From Cristatella mucedo (lineage: Eukaryota > Bryozoa > Phylactolaemata > Cristatellidae), in NCBI GenBank assembly GCA_009760855.2, contig WPIO01000013.1, positions 5,328,501 through 5,392,500 of the forward strand: a stretch of DNA of 64,000 nucleotides, read 5' to 3'. Positions within the stretch are counted from its first letter, which is position 1; each line of letters opens with the position of its first letter. The position numbers and the translations under genes were made by a program. Below the pieces are notes generated by a model that saw nothing but the letters and a program-made list of their open reading frames with translations, had not been told where the DNA came from and searched no databases. Shown here piece after piece: positions 49,340 through 61,884 of the stretch.

Positions 49340-50850
49340 TGTCACTGGCTTTCAGCTTGCAAAGAGAGCATGGGTAACTAGCTAAAGTCTCCCCTACCAG
49401 ACAGCGATTATCATCAAATGGAATGTAATAATTTCTTGCATCAGTTCTTCAGTTACCATGAAGCCTGATTAAGCCAAATAAAATTTGAACAACTTATGGT
49501 TAGTGCTGCAGATAATCCAGAGTTTACCACAGTATACTCCAGTAAGAATAAGCTGGTAAAAATTTTTCAAAGCACTGACAAACGAACTACACATGCACAT
49601 TTTTGCCAATTTAGTTACGAGGCTTCCTTAATCTCTTGACACGAAGAGAGCTAATTACAACGTTCCAGCATTCAGCAAGCAGCACTTGTGTTGCACGAGA
49701 CTTGTGAAAAGGCAACATATAGGAATTAGGCAAAGCACAACTCATTGTGAGCTAGTGAGCAATCACTAGTCGTCACCTTGTTGTCCCATCTCAAGGAATT
49801 TTCTTACCACAGTCGAATATCTGTTTACAGACAGATATACGCTGCACCGCGATGACCTTACTGAGCAGTAATATTTAAGGTTTGGCTCCTTCTCATAAGA
49901 ATATTGTGGCTACATTATTATAGAGTTAGGATAGCTTACAGTTTCGCCGAGCTCATTCGAAAACCAGGCACCGGGCTAGCCTCAGTTTAGACTTCTTTTG
50001 CATGAGTGAATTGCAAACTGACGACATTTTATTACCGGTCACCTAGGCCACGAGGTAGACATTGATCTCACCCAACATAATTTTCAAAATCCAGAGCTCA
50101 GACTAGAACCAGAATGGCAAATCTGTGCTCTGTTCATAGCTTTCTGTACCTAGAGAATGCAAACGGTTTTTTGAACGAGCCAGCAAATGACGGTCAACAT
50201 TTCATTATGGAGTAAAAGTAAATGTGGCTAAACAACCACCCAGATAAATGACTCACTTATTTCGACAGTGCAAGCACACTTGAGCCAATGAATAAAGGCA
50301 AGCATGCACATTATGTAAAACAAAGCCACTTTAGCTCATCGCAAAGCCAAGAAAGATACACAGAAAATGTTTCAGGCCATCAGATGCCTATCAAATTGTA
50401 GGCATTACTATGACTACCAATAAACAGCACCAACACAGATCAACATTGCTGTGCTTTCGATGCCGGTGAGAAAGAAAATGGGCATGCTAGTGGTAGGTGC
50501 CACCATTCATTCACCAGCTACTCACCGGCAGAGAAGAAGCAGCCTTAGCCAGAAGGTCGGCAGTTGGGGCACAGAGGCAGCATACTCTTTCACAAGCCAC
50601 ATAGTCATACTGTGGCAGAGGCATCTATCAACAACGGCAGCAATTTACAGATGAAATGTATAAGTGTGCTGCTTACGAGCTCATGCTTAAGCCGGCGGAT
50701 ACGCGTGGCAAATGCCACCCAACACAGCGAAAATTAAACTGTCACTCATAAGTTTTCATTAATTGGCTGGATATTGTAAGTGGTAGATGACCTTTTGCTA
50801 TATGCCGAGTATTGAATTATCTACTATCAATATATCAATATAACTTAGCC
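49340..50850. other. No supported gene
   Basis: About 1.5 kb of intron-like sequence with only short open frames on both strands and no recognised repeat. Confidence 0.5.
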
Positions 50851-50854
50851 ACCT

Positions 50855-52060
50855 CTTATTTTCAGCATCCCCTCTGGCAGACGTCATCGCCAAACACAAT
50901 TTCGGCTATTATTTCTATGATTATGACACTTGGCTCTATCTATTAACTGACCCATCTAAGCCTTGCTATGCAGCCGACATACTCAATTACCAGCACCCTG
51001 CATCGACAAAATTTGCACTTGGATGGCCACTAACTTTGTGAAGCTTACGTATAAGACCCTTATAAGACCAACGTAATATTACGGGCAGGACCAGAGTCAC
51101 TCGCAAGTTGGAAGACCTCATTCTCAGGACTGGTTCATCCAGCACTACTCCCATCATGTCTGCTTGAACTCTGGGGATGCTGCTTAAAATGACTTGCCAT
51201 TCAATGAAAAGTGTGCCTCTGTTGTCAATTGTCCCGCTTTCAGCTGAGGATTACAGCCAAAATCCTCCTTAGACATGAGTACGGCAGACACACAAGTTCA
51301 CGTGTTTGTGATGTCGGGTCTAGATTACTGCAATTTCCTTTATTCAGGACTTCCGGCCTGCCCCTTTTTATGTCCGCAACTGGTGAACAACTCAGTAGCT
51401 CCTCTGGTCTGTCGTCAAAGCCCTAGCTGGTACATCGCACCGCTTCTGTCTGAGTTTCACCGGGTCCCTGTAAGGCATCGACTTCTAAATCCTCATTTGG
51501 CCCATAGGTCACTTCAACTCGTTTTCATTAGCATACCTATTCGACCTGTTTGTTCTTCCAGTGTACTCTCGAGCCACCAGCTCTTCGGCTCCCAGTAGTT
51601 TTGCCATTGTTTCTAGTCAATTGAAATCTTTTGGTAATCGGGCCTTCAGTTTGTCAGCATCGAGAGTCTAACACTTTTCTGGCTTCTGTCACCACCTGCA
51701 CCGACTTGGCATAATTGAAATCGCAGCTAAAGATGCATCTGTTCTGCTAAGCATTCACAACATCCCAGTGAACTTGTATTGTTTGTTTCTGTGTCCTACA
51801 TGTGCTTACCAGTGCTTGATTCAGTGCATGTTACTAACCAGGGGTCCTATTAATCAGCAGTAGTGAGTGTCAGTGTGTACGTTTGCATGCTGGTCTAAGC
51901 ATAATAATCGTGTGTTTTTGCATGCTTGTCTACGAATGATGCAACGTATGTAATTTAATCTTTGGTTATTGTTTCTCTTGTACGAAGTTGTAAAATTTCC
52001 GGATCGAGATGCTATTCTCTGAGAACTCTATACAAAGGAATTTATATTATTATTTAAATG
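50855..52060 (+). mobile_element. LINE family A fragment, heavily decayed
   Basis: Plus strand: LADVIAKHNFGYYFYDYDTW corresponds to the catalytic YADD region but has lost the motif. Later, QVHVFVMSGLDYCNFLYSGL and VCRQSPSWYIAPLLSEFHRV match the C-terminal region. The copy ends at TTATATTATTATTTAAATG. It is one of the oldest copies. Confidence 0.75.
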
Positions 52061-52107
52061 ATTAATGTAAAAATGATTAGTACGATAACTAATGTATTAA
52101 CAAAGTA

Positions 52108-52272
52108 ATGATAATAATAATAATAAACATATAATATAATATAATTCATTTGTATAACACCCCAAGAGAACTTAATCTCTATTCAAGTGCTTCACATATG
52201 CCTCGGGGCTCGAGCCCGCGACCTCAGCCATACCTTAGTCGGGGCAAGCACCTTAACTGCTGGACCGAACCA
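52108..52272 (-). mobile_element. SINE family 1 (tRNA-derived)
   Basis: A reverse-oriented tail, then TATAACACCCCAAGAGAACTT AATCTCTATTCAAGTGCTTC, the B-box complement CGGGGCTCGAGCCCGCGAC and the A-box region CACCTTAACTGCTGGACCGA. Here AACACC faces AAGTGCT, so stem pairing is partly kept by paired changes. Confidence 0.85.
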
Positions 52273-52554
52273 GCTACTGCATGTTTTAGCATCATAAGAG
52301 AACAAGACCTCTGTTTGGGCATTTTACAAAGCCTGAACAGGGTGAATATCAACTGATGAGACAGGACGCACAATCGCAGCACACACAATCCACAAAGGAC
52401 GATTAGCATTACAAAGCATATGCTGTGAAAGGCAAGTGAGTTTCAGGCTCGAGGTTCATCGGTACTGAGGGCATGTAGGCAAGAGACCCAAGGATTTCAG
52501 GGTGGTTAGACATTTTTCACAGGCCGAGATTCTTAGGAGGTGGTGCTTAGATGG

Positions 52555-53270
52555 ACGAAATCTAGGTGTCCTGTTCCAAAGTGACATTCGTTAGACGACT
52601 ACATCAGCTCCACAGTCAAGCCTGCCTACTTTCAGTGACATAACATTGCTAACATTTGGGCTTGCTTAAACAGGGATACTACGTCTAAACTGGTCCATGC
52701 ATTTGTGACATCCCGTCTCAACTTCTATAAGTCAACATCAAGCAGCACACCAACTTCAAGGTTCTGTCACTCACTTTTACGTACATTCATTCTCTGGGTC
52801 CACCCTACCTATCAGATCTACTCCTCCACCAGACTAGGCATCGAAACACCTCTTTTCTGAATCAAATCGTTTAGCTACACCTCGTATGAGCCTCAAATCC
52901 TTTGGAGAGCCTGCTTTTAGTTGGTATGCTCCCAAAGCCTCGAACTCACTCCCGACTGACGTCACGACATCCCCTGACTTGACCACATTTAAAAAGAAAG
53001 TAAAAAGCATCTACTTATCACAGCATTTAGTGGATCCACGTGATTCGTCATTTACGTGCTCATGTGTGCTGACACAGTTCATGCTGCAACTAATCATATT
53101 TGTATGGTGACCCTGTGCACGTCACCTCTAACCATATTATGCATGTTGACATTGAGCATGCTACCACCAACCATTCGATCATGCTTCATTTACAGCACAT
53201 GTAAAGTGCCTAGAAAGAGATTCAGTTCTCTGAGGGAGCTATACAAATGTATTATTATTATTAGTCAAGC
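52555..53270 (+). mobile_element. LINE family A 3' fragment
   Basis: Plus strand: HAFVTSRLNFYKS-like codons at about 52700, then MSLKSFGEPAFSWYAPKASN and SPDLTTFKKKVKSIYLS. The stem-loop (AAAGTGCCTAGAAAGAGATTC AGTTCTCTGAGGGAGCTATA) and ATTATTATTATTAG follow. It has internal deletions and stops. Confidence 0.85.
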
Positions 53271-53272
53271 CA

Positions 53273-54730
<1,458 letters not shown>

Positions 54731-54737
54731 AGAATAC

Positions 54738-54851
54738 TTCAGTTATATAGCATTCTAAGAAAACTTAATCTCTATATAGGCACTTTGCATATGAGGCTCG
54801 AACCTACAACCACGGTTGTTAAAGGTGACTACCGTCCCTCTGGGGCAAACC
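54738..54851 (-). mobile_element. SINE family 1, diverged
   Basis: TATATAGCATTCTAAGAAAAC and TTAATCTCTATATAGGCACTT form the altered stem-loop, followed by the B-box complement AGGCTCGAACCTACAAC and CAACCACGGTTGTTAAAGG. The A box is lost. Confidence 0.65.
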
Positions 54852-54990
54852 AGGAAGGCAGCTTAACGACTGCCTCCATGTGGGAAGTAATGAAATAACA
54901 TATGCCTAAGAACATATTAATAATGTTAGTAATCTTTGGAAATAGAAAGTTGAGGCACCTCATATGGAGAAAAGTAAAAATGTGGTTCAC

Positions 54991-55066
54991 GTGGCTAATC
55001 GTCTCCATAGGCTGACAGGTGAACTTTGAGTCGGGGTCAGCAGATGCAAGCAGGCTGGAGAATAGA
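54991..55066 (-). CDS. Candidate small exon
   Basis: A strong acceptor (CTTACTTTTAG) precedes LFSSLLASADPDSKFTCQPM and ETISH; the donor CAC is followed by GTGAACC. It leaves in phase 0, compatible with the armadillo exon at 46372-46437. The resulting join reads plausibly, but there is no independent family support and the exon is only 76 nt. Confidence 0.3.
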
Positions 55067-55100
55067 CTAAAAGTAAGACAAATTAGTAGTAGTTCATGAT

Positions 55101-55103
<3 letters not shown>

Positions 55104-55163
<60 letters not shown>

Positions 55164-55185
55164 GACAGAGAGAGAGACAGAGAAG
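55104..55185. repeat. (GA)n microsatellite
   Basis: GA array with CAGAGAGA units at its right end. Confidence 0.95.
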
Positions 55186-55595
55186 GAAAATCCCGGCAAA
55201 GTGTTCGATAGGCATGTTATGGTGGGAGAGAGTATCTAACATGATCACTGAGGGGAGGGGTGTAAGCAGGGCAGCTGCCGGGCAGCAGCCAGTTAACCCA
55301 GGTGACATGCCCCTTTCCCTGGGGAATACTGTCACTAAGGATTGGCTGGTTCCGGAGTACGAGATTCAGCCTCTTATAAATCTTTATGACGGTGCCCCTT
55401 GATGTAGTATATCATCCAATAGCCACTGCACAATGCCTACTAGAACATTGTCCACAAACCTTTAGATGGGTGCAGGTGGAGGTCTCACAAACTGAAGAGA
55501 TCTAGTAAGAATCTGATTCACTGATAACTAAACTTGCAACATGAAACAAGGCAAAATACACCGAAGTCATGTGCAACATGTATGAACCATATTAA

Positions 55596-55990
55596 TAATG
55601 ATAATAAGTCATTTTTTATGGCACCCTAATAGAACTTAATCTCTATGCAGGTGCTGTACAAATTGCCGAAAGTGAAGCAATAACTACTATTCGATGATAA
55701 GTAAAGCTAACATTACAAAGCATCCTGACTAGGCAAGCATGCAAAGCACACAAGTAACATGCTTAGAAAACATGCAAAAACACGCAAGAAGACACGATCA
55801 CCGGTTAGTAGGACTTCAGTTAGCATATTGGATGCCATAAATCCCCTGAAATGCTGATATTTAAAGGTGGTCGAGGTGAGAGCCAGGCTTTTGTTACTGG
55901 TGCAAGCATATGCAAATAGCAATGCAGTAAAAAACCTAGACATTTCTAGTGCTATTTCGAAGTGCTTCCCACAGACTCATTCTCATTCAT
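55596..55990 (-). mobile_element. LINE family A 3' fragment, diverged
   Basis: ATAATGATAATAAG, then GGCACCCTAATAGAACTTAAT CTCTATGCAGGTGCTGT: the outer stem is GGCACC facing GGTGCT, a compensated version of the usual GCGCC/GGCGC pair. The body is decayed. Confidence 0.75.
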
Positions 55991-56311
55991 ACTCCACACC
56001 GTCTGTCATAGACTCAATGACCTAATCCTGAGGCTTGTACCATCGAGTGGCACTTTAACTACATTTTGCTAGAGTAACAAATTTTTCTAATAGATCAAAG
56101 AAAAAGACACCAATGATAATGACCCACACAAAAATAGCAGTATTTTGCATTTGAGACAACTAGATGCTGACACCTATTTGCAGCCAAACGTCTGACATGG
56201 TTCTGCCTCAAGCAGGCTTCATCTGAGCTACAGCACAAGGCTGCTGATAGGATCTGAGAACACGGTATAAACATGTTGATTAGATACCACCATGATAACT
56301 AGACTACTTGC

Positions 56312-56435
56312 CTCCAATTTGCAGCATTTATCACAAAAAGTCTTGCCACATGCTCTGCAGTGATGGCGCCGTCGGAGTAATGTGAAAGCAGCACAGCAGC
56401 TGTAGCAAGTAGTAGTGTCCTTGTCGTCAATCCAC
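56312..56435 (-). CDS. FYVE zinc-finger exon
   Basis: The acceptor CTACGTATAG precedes one base and then WIDDKDTTTCYSCCAAFTLL, RRRHHCRACGKTFCDKCCKLE. The FYVE signature is complete for this half. It shows the WxxD motif, the basic RRHHCR patch that binds phosphatidylinositol 3-phosphate, and cysteines spaced C-x2-C-x12-C-x2-C-x4-C-x2-C. The last cysteine pair and the RVC motif should be in the next exon, which I did not find. The probable donor is GAG followed by GCAAGT, a GC-AG type. The closest flavour is the SARA/endofin group, but the parent gene cannot be named. It may be part of the armadillo-repeat gene downstream. Confidence 0.88.
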
Positions 56436-56599
56436 CTATACGTAGAACATTCCATTCAGGAATGCATGGAAGCACAGAAATCTAACGGACTAGCTGCCTT
56501 CTTTGATTGGGATATGAACTTCAGGACGAGGTCACAAGCGACCTGCTTGAATGCAGACATTATGGTGCTGCAAGGAATCAAGGGACAACATTCTAAGGG

Positions 56600-56848
56600 G
56601 GTGCTGATATCGCAGGGATGGACTCCCTGATCTTGTCTATCTTCTGGACAAAGAAGCTAGAGAAGCGATCATCTAGATCATCACAGGGATCATTAGGTAA
56701 GGAGCTAACCTGCGAGCGGTTGAGGAGATGGTTGATCGTCGACATCAGCATTTTTGGATTGTGCATCTGTGATTCAACAATGTTTCTATAGAAGCTAGAC
56801 TTTGCCTTTGCTAGGATCAATTGGTACGACCGACAGTAGTCCTCGTAT
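56600..56848 (-). mobile_element. LINE family A linker region (left part)
   Basis: The minus frame AYEDYCRSYQLILAKAKSSF, YRNIVESQMHNPKMLMSTIN and FSSFFVQKIDKIRESI corresponds to the region between endonuclease and reverse transcriptase in CR1/L2-like elements. It continues at 57405-57600 after an inserted family B element. Confidence 0.8.
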
Positions 56849-57405
56849 GCAATGTATTTCCGTTTGTAACTCCACAAAGCCATAACGACTATGTGGGTGT
56901 TGCGCAGAAGAGTTTTGTATAGCGCACTCACAGCCTGAGCAGCTTTCGGTACGCATTCGGTAGCCAACAGACTTCGTCTCACGAAACAAAGAGAAAGTGG
57001 GAGGCATAGCAGAGTCAGGAGAGCAGCTGAGGTAGTGAGTAGCATGGAAGTAGCAGCTCAGGACTACTAAAAAGGGTGAGCCATAGTCGGCAGCAGGAGA
57101 GTAGTTGTCGTTGCGTAAGAATTGTGGAAGTGAGTTTCACAGTCTTGGACCTGCAGAGCTATAGCTTCTGTCGCCAATGATCTTTAGGCAGAAGAAAGGA
57201 ACAGCTAATTTATTGTCCATACAGGACCTGAGGCTGCGAAGAGGCTGAAGCTGGTGCAGCAGTTCAGCTAGGTACGAAGGAGCCACGCCGTGGCAGGCCT
57301 CGTGGGTCAGCGTAAGAACTTCTCTCCGTATTCTTTGATCAACCGGCATCCATCCTAGCTCTTTTAGCAAAGGAGACACGTGCTCATATGCCTGTCGATG
57401 GACAG
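56849..57405 (-). mobile_element. LINE family B 3' fragment nested in LINE A
   Basis: Reverse-oriented family B copy with frames EHVSPLLKELGWMPVDQRIR and GVAPSYLAELLHQLQPLRSL. The low-coordinate end is a very short tail (AATGTATTTCCG). Flanks CTCGTATGC and CTCATATGC look like a 9-bp target-site duplication with one mismatch. Confidence 0.85.
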
Positions 57406-57600
57406 TCACTCCTGATCTTGTGTATGTTCTTTCAAGCTTGCTTAGTAGACCTAGCTAGTTTAGTGTCTGTGGTAAACCATAGGCCGTCTGGGCAAGGGCA
57501 CACAGTGCACTTAGTCAGAGGTGCAAACTCGTCGAGCATGTCAGCTAGTGCTCTTAGCTCAGCTAGCTGCTTGATTGTAAGCACTGTCAATTAATAAGCG
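57405..57600 (-). mobile_element. LINE family A linker region (right part)
   Basis: TATGCCTGTCGATGGACAGT then CTTTCAAGCTTGCTTAGTAG parallels 44502-44570. Its left border joins the segment ending at 56848 once the family B insertion is removed. Confidence 0.7.
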
Positions 57601-57759
57601 GCTCTCTAAGGCTGTGCTTATACGATTGACTTTCCTCCCGACTCGGTGCCGATTTCCCTCAGATTTGGGCGACCATGCCACTAGATGTGCAGATTAGTCT
57701 GAGCACCATCTGGACAGCTCAGGCAGATATGCTACTCTTCCATTTCTCGCTAAGCTGGA

Positions 57760-58140
57760 ACTAAGTGTTCATAAGCCTGAGTGGCTTTCGGTGTGAGATA
57801 GGTAGTCAACAACCTTCATCTGATTCCGCAGAGAGAATTGAGCAGCAGAGCTGAATAAGAAGGACCACGAAGGCGATAGGCAGCAGCTAGTATAGCAGCA
57901 CAGAGCAAGAAGTGTCACGACTCGGAAGCATCGGAGAATGGAAAGGATCATCGTTGAGAGGAAGGTAAGCGGATGTCGAGTTCCACAGTCCGGAATATGC
58001 TGAGCTCAAGTGCATGTCACCAACAATCGTCGCCAGCCAAAGCCCACTCCCTCTGCACTCACACATGGAGAACTTGTAGTAGTCAGGTATTCCAAATGAG
58101 ACCTACCTAGCTGAGAGTCCACCTAGGAATGAGGCAGCTG
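57760..58140 (-). mobile_element. LINE family B 3' fragment, ancient
   Basis: The minus strand shows LATIVGDMHLSSAYSGLWNS and FSLRNQMKVVDYLSHTESHSG, matching the family's LKTIGDRSFSSAGPRLWNSL and FSVFRETKSVGYRM-TESR segments at low identity. Strongly decayed. Confidence 0.6.
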
Positions 58141-58794
58141 CCAGATTCCCAGCCAACAAGCTTCTACCAGGTGCTAGATAGTATTTGACATGCAAGTGAA
58201 GCCCAGCCGCTGGACGTGCCCACTAATTAAGCCAGAGCCGCTGTCTGAAGCTCTCTTTTTCACTGGCTACACCAACTGCCTTATAGCAGCTCTCTCCTTG
58301 CTAGCCACTCATGGCTCGAGAGATGCATTGATCATTGCCTTTCGATCAAGCTGTCTGCCCGACCGAGCCCACGGAGCATCGCATCTTCAGCTTGTGTGTC
58401 CGATGATGGGCATCTGCTGACGCTCGGATTCTTAGTAGTAGGCTATGGTGGAGACGAGCCTGCCTGAAGTGAACACAGCAATGCTTATCTGCTTGCACAA
58501 GAGCTGACTGCCAATGGACTCGCTTCGCTGAGTCATAGTAGAAGCACTCACAAGTACGGTCACGGAAGATAACACTGTGCCATCTTGCCGCGTGACAGAA
58601 GTGTGCCATCTTTTTTCACTTAGATTAGTAGAGCTAGCGATGCTCTTGTGCCGGTCTGCTTGAGCTGTGACTGGGGAAAGCATTCAAACAGCAGTGGCTT
58701 GATACCATGTGACCATCAAAGCACTGTAAGTAACAGCTCTGTGGCTTCTTTTGCAACCACAGACCCACTCACATGTATGCACATGCACACATGC

Positions 58795-58799
58795 ATGCG

Positions 58800-58861
<62 letters not shown>
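58795..58861. repeat. (AC)n microsatellite
   Basis: About 30 AC units, one CG interruption at the start. Confidence 0.96.
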
Positions 58862-58863
<2 letters not shown>

Positions 58864-59427
58864 GGGCACAGATAAGCATGAAAGCACACACTCAAAGAGT
58901 GCACAATCTGATACATGCTGGCTACTACAGGGCTCAAGTGATCAAGGCACAGTTGTTGCTTTGCTTATTTTGTAAACCATTCTGCCTAGACAAAATTCTT
59001 TCCCAACTCTTTTTACTTATCTGATAGCACACAAGCTAAACAAAGGGTCGGCGGTTGGCTTATGCTGCCGAGGCACCCAATGACAGGGAACCAGCTGAGC
59101 ACGTGAAGTGATAGGCAGCTGGCCTGCATCTGGTGACTTTTATTGAGCTTTTCGCATGCCTGACAGAGAGCAAGTAGAGATAAAAGGAGACAGCACACCG
59201 ACCACTAGCCAAATCAATGCTGCACAGTATGAGAGCAGCCAATAAGGAAGCAAGGAGTGAGGCTTTGGTAGGTGGTGTAAGGGCAAGTTCGCCAGCACAG
59301 CATGGCTGCGGTAAGGTTAGTTCTGACCTTTCTTCACATTAACTTATTTATGCTGTCTATATTTACCTCTGCCAGGAAGCCTCTGCTGCTCCTGAATTTC
59401 TCTGTTGCTCTCAATTTCTCTGTCTCT

Positions 59428-59465
<38 letters not shown>
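59428..59465. repeat. (CT)n microsatellite followed by CTAT units
   Basis: CT repeat followed by imperfect ATCTATCTA tetranucleotides to about 59515. Confidence 0.93.
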
Positions 59466-59515
59466 GCTATCTATACTTCTATCTACCTATCTATTTACCT
59501 ATCTATTTATCTGTA

Positions 59516-59637
59516 TGTAATGTAATGTATCTCCGTCTGTAACTCCACAAAGTCATAAAGACCACGTGGGTATTATGCAGGAGAGTTTTGTATAGCGCAC
59601 TCACAGCCTAAGCGGCTTTCGGTACGCATTCGGTAGC
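59516..59637 (-). mobile_element. LINE family B 3' end
   Basis: GTAATGTAATGTATCTCCGT is the tail in reverse, followed by about 110 bp of 3' region up to CGCATTCGGTAGCC. The rest of the element is replaced by a CCAT array that starts within the word GTAGCC. Confidence 0.88.
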
Positions 59638-60515
59638 CCATCCATCCATCCATCCATCCATCCATCCATCCATCCATCCATCCATCCATCCATCCATCCA
59701 TCCATCCATCCATCCATCCATCCATCCATCCATCCATCCATCCATCCATCCATCCATCCATCCATCCATCCATCCATCCATCCATCCATCCATCCATCCA
59801 TCCATCCATCCATCCATCCATCCATCCATCCCATCCATCCATCCATCCATCCATCCATCCATCCATCCATCCATCCATCCATCCATCCATCCATCCATCC
59901 ATCCATCCATCCATCCATCCATCCATCCATCCATCCATCCATCCATCCATCCATCCATCCATCCATCCATCCATCCATCCATCCATCCATCCATCCATCC
60001 ATCCATCCATCCATCCATCCATCCATCCATCCATCCATCCATCCATCCATCCATCCATCCATCCATCCATCCATCCATCCATCCATCCATCCATCCATCC
60101 ATCCATCCATCCATCCATCCATCCATCCATCCATCCATCCATCCATCCATCCATCCATCCATCCATCCATCCATCCATCCATCCATCCATCCATCCATCC
60201 ATCCATCCATCCATCCATCCATCCATCCATCCATCCATCCATCCATCCATCCATCCATCCATCCATCCATCCATCCATCCATCCATCCATCCATCCATCC
60301 ATCCATCCATCCATCCATCCATCCATCCATCATCATCCATCCATCCATCCATCCATCCATCCATCCATCCATCCATCCATCCATCCATCCATCCATCCAT
60401 CCATCCATCCATCCATCCATCCATCCATCCATCCATCCATCCATCCATCCATCCATCCATCCATCCATCCATCCATCCATCCATCCATCCATCCATCCAT
60501 CCATCCATCCACCCA
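59638..60515. repeat. (CCAT)n array, about 880 bp
   Basis: Around 215 tetranucleotide units with only two slips (extra C near 59830, missing C near 60331). It becomes CCACCCACCCATCTGTCCCT at its right end, where that variant is itself duplicated (60508-60554). The MDGW-repeat open frames are translations of this array, not proteins I would annotate. Confidence 0.97.
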
Positions 60516-60820
60516 CCCATCTGTCCCTCCATCCACCCACCCATCTGTCCCTCCATCCATACATCGATCTACAGCATATCATAGTCTGCCTGCTGATCAA
60601 TAACCCTTCTTAACATAGCTATTATCCTATTGTTTACAGCATCGAGCCAGTTCCTCTGCCTCAGAGTGCTGACTAGCTAATGCTAATGATTAATTAGCTA
60701 ATAGCTAATGATTCGAATGTTATTGTTGTGACACTCTATCGTGACAGCTTACTGCTCCAATGGAAGTCGCCGAGAGGAGAACAGCAAACCCAATAATAGA
60801 CAAATATTCTACCCGAGTCC

Positions 60821-61393
60821 TCAGCCAGCGTGGCACTGCTCCGTCCGGTTCTTTAGTTTGGAAGTAAACAGCATCAGCTTGAGCCGTCTTTTGCTGCGAA
60901 CGACTTCTCGCACAAACATAACAGTATATATATATATAGCTTGAAGTACCAAGGAAGGTCGGTCCCAAGACTGGTTGGACAATAGAGGATTCGGTGTGGA
61001 TACCCGACTCGGAAGACTCACCCAATCCCCATGTTCCTCAAGTTGCTCAAACACCCAATTAAGCAGCCACTCTCCGGGGCTCTGGTGCACATACACGATG
61101 ACTCGAGTACAAGAACCTTTACGGGTTCTGTGAATTGCTTGAAAGTACATTGTTTGGTTGTCTACACACATAGAGTAAATACCAAAATGAATGTTTGACA
61201 AATGAGTTAGAAAATCGTCAATGAGGCCTGCTAGTTGCAGCAGACCGTGACAGCCAGATCTAGCTGCTGGGATGTTGAGGTCTGATGACCTGAGTGCGAG
61301 GTCACATTGCCGGCACGAGGTACGAAAGCAAGCTGCCAATTTATTAAGAGTAGCTGGCAAGAACGTCGAGAGCTTCGGCAACAGCGATGGCAC
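60821..61393 (-). CDS. Unidentified open frame of 190 codons
   Basis: An uninterrupted minus-strand frame preceded by an acceptor-like CTGCTGTTAG at 61394. It reads LPATLNKLAACFRTSCRQCD, AARSGCHGLLQLAGLIDDFL and VHQSPGEWLLNWVFEQLEEH. Composition looks protein-like up to about SLPSR (about 61009), where CGG followed by GTATCC could be a donor. After that the frame drifts into low-quality sequence and a short AT repeat. I recognise no domain. It may be an exon of the gene starting at 62857, though the phases do not join directly, or an unknown transposon piece. Confidence 0.35.
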   Translation of the reverse strand: MPSLLPKLSTFLPATLNKLAACFRTSCRQCDLALRSSDLNIPAARSGCHGLLQLAGLIDDFLTHLSNIHFGIYSMCVDNQTMYFQAIHRTRKGSCTRVIVYVHQSPGEWLLNWVFEQLEEHGDWVSLPSRVSTPNPLLSNQSWDRPSLVLQAIYIYTVMFVREVVRSKRRLKLMLFTSKLKNRTEQCHAG

Positions 61394-61884
61394 TAACAGC
61401 AGCAGCTACTGCTGCACTATTACCAAGGCAACGGGCAAGGCAAACAGCTGGCGGTGTGAGGAGGCTGCCATCGATGCTTGCGGTGGGCTTTGCTACAATC
61501 GGTTACGTCAAGCACGGCAGTATCCATCGAACAATCAGCTTTAGTTCATGGAGTAGGTTCAGCAGATGAAAGTGGTGTGTACCAAAACCGGCAAGGCTTT
61601 TAGTGCGCTACCAAGCCTGCGAGTTGCTAGGTGGCGCACGCCTAAAAACATGGAATCGCCGGTTTCCAAGGGCTGTCTTCGACGTCCAATTCAATCGCTG
61701 TTCACTCGGTTTAACAGATCGGTTCGTACAAAGTTGTGTCTCTATTGTGTTTTTAGTGCAATTCCACGACATGTCTGGCAGCCCCCATGGGGGCAAGTTC
61801 AGAGGGGTAACGACAGCGGCAGAAATCCACGGGACTGTAGTATGGTACTGTAGTCCGGTGTATTGGCAGTGAGTGGTGCATCTA

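Noticed and set aside
57395-57600. Short unique gene next to LINE B at 57.4 kb
   Set aside because: It matches the LINE A linker region seen at 44.5 kb, so it is part of a transposable element.
59573-60600. Open frames of 241-330 codons made of MDGW repeats on the minus strand
   Set aside because: They are translations of the CCAT array in all frames. A 4-bp unit reads open in every frame when none contains a stop; no flanking coding sequence is present.
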